This document shows, piece after piece, positions 1 through 5,229 of a stretch of 41,542 bases of DNA; the first letter of the stretch is position 1; each line of letters starts with the position of its first letter. Source of the stretch: CAZKVU01 sp964556475 (GTDB lineage: Bacteria > Patescibacteriota > Microgenomatia > UBA1406 > HO2-37-13b); assembly GCA_964556475.1 (NCBI GenBank), contig CAZKVU010000008.1, positions 1 through 41,542 of the forward strand, written 5' to 3'. A model generated the notes under the pieces. It saw nothing but the letters and a program-made list of their open reading frames with translations. It did no database searches and was not told the DNA's origin. Position numbers and translations under genes: made by a program.

Positions 1-52
1 GCGACCTTCAGTTCCACAAACTGACGCTCTAACCAGCTGAGCTACAGCCACC
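1..52 (-). tRNA. tRNA-His(GTG), 3' part outside window
   Basis: On the minus strand the 5' half folds as a tRNA: acceptor strand GGTGGCT, D arm TAGCTCAGCTGGTTAGAGC, anticodon stem CAGTT/AACTG around a loop with anticodon GTG. The variable loop is reached before the sequence leaves the window, so the T arm and 3' acceptor strand are not seen. It lies 28 bases downstream of tRNA-Arg on the same strand and is probably co-transcribed with it. Confidence 0.93.
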
Positions 53-80
53 AATATTTACAATTAATCATTGTATCTGC

Positions 81-153
81 GCGCCTGAAGGGACTTGAAC
101 CCCTAACCTTGTGATCCGAAGTCACACGCTCTATCCAATTGAGCTACAGGCGC
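81..153 (-). tRNA. tRNA-Arg(TCG)
   Basis: Complete cloverleaf on minus: acceptor GCGCCTG pairs with CAGGCGC, D arm GCTC...GAGC, anticodon stem TGTGA/TCACA around loop CTTCGGA (anticodon TCG, reading CGA codons), T arm with GTTCAAGTC. CCA is not encoded. Its first base (153) is also the last base of the stop codon of the upstream HNH gene, so the tRNA follows that gene with no spacer. A related 5' half tRNA lies on the other side of the HNH gene (631-668). Confidence 0.96.
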
Positions 154-587
154 TATCGTTTCGAGTTCTTATACCACCCTAGTTCTCTTGCAGTTTTAAT
201 TCTATGACAATTAGCGCATCTAATTTCACACTTACTTACCTCTTCTTTAAGCTTACTTATATCATATCCAAATTTAGCCGCATGAGAAACATTAATTTTT
301 TTATCCCTCTGATGATCAAATTCCAAAACTATTGGATTACTTTCTCCACAATCAATACATTTCTTGGTTGACAGGTAATCCCAAATAAATTTTCTTGTCT
401 GTGTTCGTAATTTATTATTTCGACTTCTAGCCTTATTTAAGTAATATGATCTATTATCTAAATAATGAGCCCTAATTTGTTCTCTTGAGCAATTTTTACA
501 AACATTCGCCCTAATGAGCTTCTTCTTATTTCTAAAATTAAACTCATCATCATTCTTCTGAATTTTACATTTTCTGCATACTTTCAC
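153..587 (-). CDS. HNH endonuclease with zinc-binding cysteines, bracketed by tRNA sequences
   Basis: A 144-residue protein of the small HNH/endonuclease VII-like type. An N-terminal CxxC pair (C4, C7; C30, C33) looks like a zinc ribbon. The C-terminal half carries C77xxC80, the LEFDH motif (D91, H92) and C120xxxC124xxC127H128, the usual layout of a zinc-stabilised beta-beta-alpha-metal nuclease, expected to nick or cut DNA. The start is GTG at 587, supported by a good promoter (TTGATA, 17 nt, TATAAT, 6 nt, GTG) that would give a leaderless mRNA. The stop overlaps the first base of intact tRNA-Arg, and upstream lies an orphan 5' half of an Arg-type tRNA, so the gene forms a compact cassette between two tRNA sequences. 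No integrase or transposase is present. This suggests a homing or hitchhiking nuclease; the actual target is unknown. Confidence 0.85.
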   Translation of the reverse strand: MKVCRKCKIQKNDDEFNFRNKKKLIRANVCKNCSREQIRAHYLDNRSYYLNKARSRNNKLRTQTRKFIWDYLSTKKCIDCGESNPIVLEFDHQRDKKINVSHAAKFGYDISKLKEEVSKCEIRCANCHRIKTARELGWYKNSKR

Positions 588-593
588 TTAATT

Positions 594-622
594 ATTATAA
601 GTCTAAGTTGTTTCGGTATCAA
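594..622 (-). promoter_or_regulatory. Promoter of the HNH gene
   Basis: Read on minus: TTGATA (622-617), 17-nt spacer, TATAAT (599-594), then 6 nt to the GTG start at 587. It lies wholly inside the cassette between the tRNA fragment and the gene. The predicted transcription start coincides with the start codon. Confidence 0.7.
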
Positions 623-630
623 TATATTTT

Positions 631-668
631 TCCGAAGACACGTACTCTATCCATTAAGCTACAGGGGC
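631..668 (-). pseudogene. Orphan 5' half of an Arg-type tRNA
   Basis: Minus-strand sequence starts GCCCCTGTAGCTTAATGGAT and continues through a D arm and the 5' anticodon strand CGTGT into loop CTTCGGA (the TCG anticodon), then stops resembling a tRNA: the following A/T-rich bases cannot form the 3' anticodon strand. It parallels the first 38 bases of intact tRNA-Arg at 153-81 but differs at several positions, including acceptor base 3 (C instead of G), so it is diverged rather than a fresh copy. The break is exactly in the anticodon loop. Confidence 0.85.
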
Positions 669-696
669 AAAACATGCTAAACTATTATAACAAAAT

Positions 697-1212
697 ATGT
701 ACCTGGCAGTAGTCCTACTTATACTATTCTTCCTGATAGGAGCCTGTATTTATCTTATTACCGGCATTATTTCTATTGCATCCCAGTCTCCATATGTACC
801 AACTGCCGATAAAGTCTCCCAGCTTATCCTTTCTCATGCTCACCCAAAAAAAGGGGATACTTTTGTGGATTTAGGTGCCGGTGATGGGAGAGTTGTCAAA
901 ATTGCGCAGGATAAATTTAAGCTCAGTGCACGTGGCTATGAGGTTAACCCAATTCTCCGTCTTTATTCAAGACTTCATTACAATATCGAGCTATCAGAAA
1001 CTGATCTCTTTTTAGCTTCAATCGACGATGCTGACATCATTTATATTTATCTTTTCCCGAAACTCATCAAGAAACTTGAACACAAACTCATCAGAGAAGC
1101 GAAAAAAGGCGCAACGGTCATTTCGTACTCATTCGCGATAGAAGGATTATCAAACAAACTGCTTACTAAGGTCAAAATTGGTAAACGTACAGCTTTTTAT
1201 TATAAAATGTAA
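697..1212 (+). CDS. Membrane-anchored SAM methyltransferase, FAM173/ATPSCKMT-like
   Basis: 171 residues. Residues about 2-26 form a membrane segment. Then comes the pre-motif SPYVPT (31-36), SAM-binding motif I VDLGAGDGR (57-65) and GYEVNPILRLYSR (80-92). This order (hydrophobic N-terminus, YVPT, D-G-GDGR, GYE-NP) matches the FAM173 family, whose animal members (ATPSCKMT, ANT-KMT) methylate lysines of ATP synthase c subunit or the ADP/ATP carrier. A bacterial protein-lysine methyltransferase of a membrane substrate is therefore plausible, but the substrate is inferred. A TATAAC -10 (686-691) ends 5 nt before the ATG, predicting a leaderless transcript. It ends 2 nt before the next gene, so the two probably form an operon. 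Confidence 0.8.
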   Translation: MYLAVVLLILFFLIGACIYLITGIISIASQSPYVPTADKVSQLILSHAHPKKGDTFVDLGAGDGRVVKIAQDKFKLSARGYEVNPILRLYSRLHYNIELSETDLFLASIDDADIIYIYLFPKLIKKLEHKLIREAKKGATVISYSFAIEGLSNKLLTKVKIGKRTAFYYKM

Positions 1213-1214
1213 CT

Positions 1215-1829
1215 ATGTTAATCCACTCACACAAACCATACCGAGTGCTTGTATTCCTGGCCTCATTTGTGGTCATAATACTGCTGAATTTCTTTCTGGT
1301 AACAATATATGCGCAACATTTGCAGGTTCACGCATCACAGCAGAGATTACTCTCTGAACTTGAGCATTTAGATGATGATCAGGATCCCACGCATAATTCA
1401 CCACTTATTTTAGGCGTCATGGAGTCCAATGTTGAGCTTCAGGACGGCCGATCCGCAGCCTTAAAACGGTATTTACGCAAAATCGACTCTCCACTCTTTG
1501 ACTATGCAGATTTACTTGTTGCTGAGGCTGATAAATATAATTATGACTATAAACTACTTGTCGCAATTGCACTGCAGGAATCAACCGGCTGCAAGTTTTC
1601 ACCTGAAAATTCACATAACTGCTGGGGATGGGGCATTTATGGTGATAAAATAACACGCTTTGACTCATATGAAGAAGCTATACAAACGGTTTCAAAGGGA
1701 ATAAAAGAACACTATATCGATAAAGGATATGTAACAACAGAAGATATTATGAGCAAATATACACCAAGTTCAGATGGCTCATGGGCTTGGGGTGTAAGGT
1801 TTTTCTTCAATAAAATAGAGAATCAGTAA
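1215..1829 (+). CDS. Membrane-anchored lysozyme/glucosaminidase-like protein
   Basis: 204 residues. Residues about 11-33 form one membrane anchor, followed by a linker of about 50 residues and a C-terminal domain (about 83-204) of lysozyme-like type. The helix LLVAIALQEST has a candidate catalytic Glu at 122. Downstream NCWGWGIYGDK and SWAWGVRFF are aromatic-rich substrate-cleft type motifs. It is a paralog of the next gene (1998-2576), sharing SPL-6-9-ADKY and the EST motif. It probably acts outside the cell on peptidoglycan glycan strands during growth. The exact bond cut (muramidase, glucosaminidase or lytic transglycosylase) cannot be read from sequence. Confidence 0.7.
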   Translation: MLIHSHKPYRVLVFLASFVVIILLNFFLVTIYAQHLQVHASQQRLLSELEHLDDDQDPTHNSPLILGVMESNVELQDGRSAALKRYLRKIDSPLFDYADLLVAEADKYNYDYKLLVAIALQESTGCKFSPENSHNCWGWGIYGDKITRFDSYEEAIQTVSKGIKEHYIDKGYVTTEDIMSKYTPSSDGSWAWGVRFFFNKIENQ

Positions 1830-1845
1830 ACATATACCCCTATAC

Positions 1846-1873
1846 TTGACAAACCTATAATATATGTTATAAT
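1846..1873 (+). promoter_or_regulatory. Promoter upstream of the second lysozyme-like gene
   Basis: TTGACA (1846-1851), 16-nt spacer, TATAAT (1868-1873), both consensus. Predicted transcription start is near 1880-1881, right where the hairpin at 1881-1926 begins. Confidence 0.75.
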
Positions 1874-1880
1874 TATATTC

Positions 1881-1931
1881 AGGATCCTAGGGTTTGTCGG
1901 GACATCACGAGAGGCTCTGGGATCTTTTTTT
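1881..1931 (+). promoter_or_regulatory. Structured leader with terminator-like hairpin and U tract
   Basis: GATCCTAG (1883-1890) pairs with CTGGGATC (1917-1924) with one G-U pair; A1881 and G1882 can extend the stem into the T tract. The tract TTTTTTT (1925-1931) follows at once. The loop of about 26 nt is large for a simple terminator. Because the promoter's start point falls at the first base of the stem, transcripts would either stop after about 50 nt or read on into the gene at 1998. It may be an attenuator/riboswitch or a tiny RNA gene. A second stem, ACGGTTAT/ATAACCGT (about 1945-1971), follows before the gene. I recognise no known riboswitch class. Confidence 0.55.
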
Positions 1932-1997
1932 AAATCCAAACATTACGGTTATCGATTATATATAATAACCGTCACACGCAAGCGTCTTTGCAACTTT

Positions 1998-2576
1998 ATG
2001 AGAAAAACAATATTAAGTGCTTTTATAGCGTTAATTACGATTTTTTCAGCTCACACACAGGCTGTTCACGCTGAGGAAATGCCTATCGCTGATTCTTCAG
2101 CCCAGCTTATTTCCCTTGATTCTGAGGGTAGAGAATTTGATCATGATTCAATTCTTCAAAATCGAGCTCAACGTGAGGCTATGATTCGTGTACTTTCACG
2201 GTATAATTCACCTCTTGTTGGTCATGTTGATTCATTTATTGAGGCAAGCAAGAAATACGAGCTTGAAGATTACTTCCTCGTATCTATCGCTGGAGTTGAA
2301 TCTACATTTGCTCAACGAATGATCCATGGTACACATAATGCCTACGGCTTCGGTGGTGGTAGAATTGTATTCACCAGCTGGGAGCATGGTATTGATACTG
2401 TAGGTTCAAAATTACGCGAAAACTACATTAATAAGGGCGCTCAAACTATTGATCAGATTGGACCCCGCTATGCTGGTGGTTCAATTACATGGGCTCCTAA
2501 AGTTAAGCATTTCATGAAAGAATTTAAGAGTGAGGAACAGGCTATTTTAAGGGTGAATAAGTATATTCAGGGCTAA
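1998..2576 (+). CDS. Secreted lysozyme/glucosaminidase-like protein
   Basis: 192 residues. The signal peptide is about 1-25 (basic start, hydrophobic core, AVHA then EE), so the protein is probably released or loosely attached. The domain at about 55-185 parallels the preceding gene: RYNSPLVGHVDSF, then YFLVSIAGVEST with candidate catalytic Glu 101, then NAYGFGGGR and TWAPKVKHF. It is likely a peptidoglycan glycan-strand hydrolase. The leader is about 117 nt with two stem-loops, unlike most genes here, which start at or near their transcription start. This suggests expression is conditional. No Shine-Dalgarno sequence is seen before the ATG. Confidence 0.72.
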   Translation: MRKTILSAFIALITIFSAHTQAVHAEEMPIADSSAQLISLDSEGREFDHDSILQNRAQREAMIRVLSRYNSPLVGHVDSFIEASKKYELEDYFLVSIAGVESTFAQRMIHGTHNAYGFGGGRIVFTSWEHGIDTVGSKLRENYINKGAQTIDQIGPRYAGGSITWAPKVKHFMKEFKSEEQAILRVNKYIQG

Positions 2577-2668
2577 TCAGTGCCTATCTAAGTTCCGAGG
2601 CAATATCATATAGATACGCTACAAACCTGCCTCAAAGCCATTTCTGCCGTTTTGGCCCTTTGAACTGT

Positions 2669-2674
2669 TATAAT
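2669..2674 (+). promoter_or_regulatory. -10 element of tRNA-Leu
   Basis: TATAAT ends 11 nt before the mature tRNA 5' end. No convincing -35 is visible (TGCCGT at about 2646 is weak). Confidence 0.5.
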
Positions 2675-2685
2675 AGTACTTTACA

Positions 2686-2767
2686 GCCAGAGTGCTGAAA
2701 TTGGTAGACAGGCACGGCTTAGGACCGTGTGCCGCAAGGCGTGTGGGTTCGAGTCCCTCCTCTGGCA
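2686..2767 (+). tRNA. tRNA-Leu(TAG)
   Basis: Class II tRNA with long variable arm: acceptor GCCAGAG pairs with CTCTGGC, D arm with TTGGTAGACA, anticodon stem ACGG/CCGT around loop CTTAGGA (TAG), variable arm GTGCCGCAAGGCGT, T arm GGGTTCGAGTCCC, discriminator A. CCA is not encoded. It lies 26 nt before tig and may share a transcript with it. Confidence 0.96.
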
Positions 2768-2793
2768 CTCTGATTATTGTTTATTAATAAAGT

Positions 2794-3666
2794 ATGTACA
2801 CATATAAGAAAAACCCGGTTAAAAACCAAACGTTAACATTGAACGTCTCTATTAGCCTTGCTGATATTGAGAAAAACTACGAAATTGAGCTTAAAAAACA
2901 GGCTCAAAATGTTAAGGTTGAAGGATTCAGAGAGGGGAAAGCCCCATTTGAGCTTGCAAAAAAACACGTTAAGCCTGAAAAAGTATATGATGTTGTTATT
3001 CAGGACCTTCTATCTGAAGCATATAATGATATTGTTAAAAAGGAGGCTATTTCACCGGCAATGCAGCCTCAGATTAAGGTAACTAAGGCCAAACCAAAGG
3101 AAGACTGGGAATTTGAGCTTATTGTTGCTCTTGAACCACTTGTAAAGCTGCCTGATTACAAAAAAATCAAGGCTGATATGAAGGCTGAAGCAGCTAAAGA
3201 TTCAATTTGGGTTCCCGGAAAAGATACATCTGAGCCCAATGAGAAGGAAAAAGCTGAGGCTAAGCAGAAAATGCTTAACAAAATATTAGATGAACTTCTT
3301 AAAAAAACAAAGGTAGAAATCTCTGAGGTTATTATTGAGCACGAAATCCAACATAGATTATCTAAATTGCTGGATGATGTTCAGAAGATTGGCCTCACTA
3401 TTGACAGCTATTTAGCCTCAAAAAATCTAACAAAGGAGGCACTTCAAGATCAATATCGTAAAGAAATCATTGAAATGTACACAATCGAGTACGCACTCAG
3501 TAAAATCGGCGATGAGGAAAAAATAAGCGTTGATGAGGCAGATTTAAAGTCGTTCATGGAAAGCATTAAAGATCAAAAGAATAAAGAAGTCATTCAATCA
3601 AATTTATACTTTTACGCTACAATGCTGAGAAAGCAAAAGATTCTTGATTTCCTTCTTGACTCATAG
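2794..3666 (+). CDS. tig: Trigger factor lacking the PPIase domain
   Basis: 290 residues, against about 430 in E. coli. The ribosome-binding domain (about 1-115) carries the L23-docking signature VEGFREGKAP (42-51). From there it goes almost directly, through an acidic linker (about 130-155), into the alpha-helical substrate-binding arms (about 155-290; KILDELLKKTKVEISEVII). The FKBP-type prolyl isomerase domain between these parts is absent. It should act as a nascent-chain holding chaperone at the ribosome exit tunnel without isomerase activity. The missing domain explains the length, and reading frame and ends are intact, so this is not a fragment. Confidence 0.9.
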   Translation: MYTYKKNPVKNQTLTLNVSISLADIEKNYEIELKKQAQNVKVEGFREGKAPFELAKKHVKPEKVYDVVIQDLLSEAYNDIVKKEAISPAMQPQIKVTKAKPKEDWEFELIVALEPLVKLPDYKKIKADMKAEAAKDSIWVPGKDTSEPNEKEKAEAKQKMLNKILDELLKKTKVEISEVIIEHEIQHRLSKLLDDVQKIGLTIDSYLASKNLTKEALQDQYRKEIIEMYTIEYALSKIGDEEKISVDEADLKSFMESIKDQKNKEVIQSNLYFYATMLRKQKILDFLLDS

Positions 3667-3681
3667 TATAATGATTGTCAT

Positions 3682-4254
3682 ATGAATACCCCCACAAAGT
3701 CGCCTCAGAAAGGGCAGAACTTTGTTAATCCATATGAATCGCTTGCAACTCCTCGATCAGCTGCTGATATTGCTCGTGATATTGAAATGCAAAAGCAGGA
3801 TTTTGATCAAAGGGTTGCTCAAGAACACGAACAGGAGAAGCAAGGAATTACTAATCCTGAATTTCAAACTGTATTTAGTTTGAACACACATAATGAAACT
3901 GTTGAAAAACCACAACTCATTAACGAGATCCAAAGTAAAATCCAGGAAATCCAGGCTGAAGTAAAAGATCTAAGAGCACACAGTGAGAGCCTATCAGCTG
4001 AAGTAGAACAAGTAGAAAGAGCTGCATTACAATCACTCCCAGAAAAGCCAGGGGTGTATCATGTTCGATATCTTGAATTACTCTTGCAATTTCTTAAAGG
4101 GATTAAAGCTAAAGTCGGGGAAGCTCGAACATGGCTTGCTGCTATGCAATCAAAGAAAGCAAAACGAGGATCTGCATTTGTTACTCGATCGAAAAAGCAA
4201 GGTACACAATATTCAATGTCTCAGGAGCTCTCCGCATCACGAAATGTGATGTAA
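3682..4254 (+). CDS. Unknown coiled-coil protein (DUF5660-like)
   Basis: 190 residues, no signal peptide or membrane segment. Residues about 76-115 are strongly coiled-coil (KIQEIQAEVKDLRAHSESL). A conserved-looking C-terminal block follows: KPGVYHVRYLELLLQFLKGI, then EARTWLAAMQSKK and a basic tail. From memory this C-terminal pattern resembles DUF5660 proteins of Candidate Phyla Radiation genomes; I could not check. TATAAT (3667-3672) ends 9 nt before the ATG and lies over the tig stop region, so the gene may have its own near-leaderless promoter. Function unknown. Confidence 0.7.
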   Translation: MNTPTKSPQKGQNFVNPYESLATPRSAADIARDIEMQKQDFDQRVAQEHEQEKQGITNPEFQTVFSLNTHNETVEKPQLINEIQSKIQEIQAEVKDLRAHSESLSAEVEQVERAALQSLPEKPGVYHVRYLELLLQFLKGIKAKVGEARTWLAAMQSKKAKRGSAFVTRSKKQGTQYSMSQELSASRNVM

Positions 4255-4274
4255 ATCTACTTTGAATTTAAGCT

Positions 4275-4826
4275 TTAGGCTGCCACTGATGAAGGCTGCG
4301 CTGCTTGTGCAGGTGCAGCATTTAATTCCGCTGCAATAAGTCCGTCCAGAGCAGTATTTAATTCTGTCGTTGCTAATCCAAGATCAGTCGCTAAAATTTC
4401 ATGAACTGGACTGTCTTCAGGAAATCTACCCAACTGTAATGAAAGCAAACCATTTACATGGTCATATAATTCAACTGCGTGGAGTTCTTCATCAGAAATT
4501 GTCTTACCACTTTCAACTAATGCAACCATTCTGTTTACTCTTGCCATTACATCTGGCTCTGATTCCATCGGAGACCCATCTTCATCGTAAAGGTCGCTAA
4601 GATCAATATCAAGCACATCTGCAACAAGTTTTTGAGCCGGAGTAAAACGATTATCAGCTAAATGCTCAAATAAAGCATTGCCCTCAAGTCGTGGCTTTCC
4701 ATCAGCGCTTACTGGTTGTAGTGTTCCATCAGCGTTAACCACTTGTGGACCTCGAACTCTATCTCCCTGATAAGTAGTTGCACCAGGAGGAATAACCTTT
4801 TGTAAATCTGAATCAGCACCTGTCAT
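4275..4826 (-). CDS. Unknown acidic protein
   Basis: 183 residues, strongly acidic, no cysteine, no membrane segment or signal. The N-terminal third is Gly/Pro/Asp rich, the middle (about 55-110) looks helical (LADNRFTPAQKLVADVLDID), and the C-terminus is Ala-rich. I recognise no family. A promoter fits upstream on minus: TTGACA (4883-4878), 18 nt, TACACT (4859-4854). It is convergent with the preceding gene, with a 20-nt gap between stop codons. Confidence 0.65.
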   Translation of the reverse strand: MTGADSDLQKVIPPGATTYQGDRVRGPQVVNADGTLQPVSADGKPRLEGNALFEHLADNRFTPAQKLVADVLDIDLSDLYDEDGSPMESEPDVMARVNRMVALVESGKTISDEELHAVELYDHVNGLLSLQLGRFPEDSPVHEILATDLGLATTELNTALDGLIAAELNAAPAQAAQPSSVAA

Positions 4827-4928
4827 AAAATTTGGATATTATTAACTAAGTAGAGTGTACACAACTTTCGAAGTCAATGTCAAGCATAGAGAGTCAAAAT
4901 CCGTATGTTATAATAATGAGTTGTAGTT

Positions 4929-4946
4929 GATCCCATAGCTCAGTTG
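4929..4946 (+). pseudogene. Duplicated first 18 bases of tRNA-Val
   Basis: GATCCCATAGCTCAGTTG is identical to the first 18 bases of the intact tRNA-Val that starts 54 bp downstream (4983). The following bases do not continue the tRNA. A TATAAT at 4909-4914 places the likely transcription start at or just before the fragment, so it would be in the leader of the tRNA-Val precursor. Confidence 0.85.
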
Positions 4947-4982
4947 CCCAAAGTTGTGACTGCGCTCGCGGAAATTGAGATA

Positions 4983-5056
4983 GATCCCATAGCTCAGTTG
5001 GTTAGAGCGTTGCATTGACATTGCAAAGGTCAGAGGTTCGAGTCCTCTTGGGATCA
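4983..5056 (+). tRNA. tRNA-Val(GAC)
   Basis: Acceptor GATCCCA pairs with TGGGATC, D arm GCTCAGTTGGTTAGAGC, anticodon stem TTGCA/TGCAA with loop TTGACAT (anticodon GAC), T arm AGAGGTTCGAGTCCTCT, discriminator A. CCA is not encoded. The TATAAT at 4909-4914 probably drives it. The thrS leader promoter begins 5 nt after its 3' end. Confidence 0.96.
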
Positions 5057-5060
5057 CAGC

Positions 5061-5088
5061 TTGACATTAAGTATGAGAGGTGTAAAAT
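5061..5088 (+). promoter_or_regulatory. P1: promoter of the thrS attenuator leader
   Basis: TTGACA (5061-5066), 16-nt spacer, TAAAAT (5083-5088). Predicted start near 5095, only about 8 nt before the leader-peptide ATG. Confidence 0.7.
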
Positions 5089-5102
5089 TTCCACAAATAA
5101 CT

Positions 5103-5147
5103 ATGAGTAATTGCACAACCACTACAACAACTACTAACCCGCAATAA
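5103..5147 (+). CDS. Threonine-rich leader peptide of the thrS operon
   Basis: A 14-codon frame reading MSNCTTTTTTTNPQ, stop. Seven consecutive Thr codons (5115-5135: ACA ACC ACT ACA ACA ACT ACT) lie directly upstream of the threonyl-tRNA synthetase gene. The peptide itself is not expected to have a function; its translation would sense charged tRNA-Thr. A ribosome stalled on the Thr run would cover the sequence only up to about 5145-5150 and leave 5148-5159 free to form the antiterminator. A ribosome reaching the stop codon would cover it and let the terminator form. The gene is too short to be found by ordinary gene calling. Confidence 0.9.
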   Translation: MSNCTTTTTTTNPQ

Positions 5148-5193
5148 GCGGAGGTTGTTTTGTGCCAGCAGCCCCGCAAACGCGGGGTTTTTT
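5148..5193 (+). terminator. Attenuator: antiterminator / intrinsic terminator of thrS
   Basis: Terminator: CCCCGC (5172-5177), loop AAAC, GCGGGG (5182-5187), then TTTTTT (5188-5193). Antiterminator: 5148-5159 pairs with 5167-5177 through 11 pairs (six G-C in GCGG-A-GG with CCCCGC, then U-G, U-A, G-C, U-G, U-A) with one bulged A5152, using up the 5' strand of the terminator. A third, competing hairpin forms when no ribosome is present: CCGC (5139-5142) with GCGG (5148-5151), and ACAACC (5115-5120) with GGTTGT (5153-5158). These are the segments 1-2, 2-3 and 3-4 of classical amino-acid attenuators. Confidence 0.88.
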
Positions 5194-5194
5194 A

Positions 5195-5223
5195 ATGACA
5201 TACATTACTATTAGTTATATAAT
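5195..5223 (+). promoter_or_regulatory. P2: leaderless promoter of thrS downstream of the attenuator
   Basis: ATGACA (5195-5200), 17-nt spacer, TATAAT (5218-5223), then 6 nt to the thrS ATG at 5230. It starts right after the terminator U tract, so its transcripts would escape attenuation and begin at the start codon. Confidence 0.72.
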
Positions 5224-5229
5224 CACAAT

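Noticed and set aside
153..668. Group I intron in tRNA-Arg carrying the HNH gene
   Set aside because: Only about 40 nt lie between the tRNA half and the HNH start and none between its stop and the intact tRNA, so there is no room for a group I core outside the gene. The downstream tRNA is already complete.
1881..1931. ydaO, c-di-GMP, fluoride or guanidine riboswitch
   Set aside because: The sequence and length (about 50 nt) do not match the consensus of these classes as I know them.
5057..5229. T-box riboswitch for thrS
   Set aside because: No T-box consensus (GGGTGG...) or specifier stem is present; the Thr-codon leader explains the terminator.
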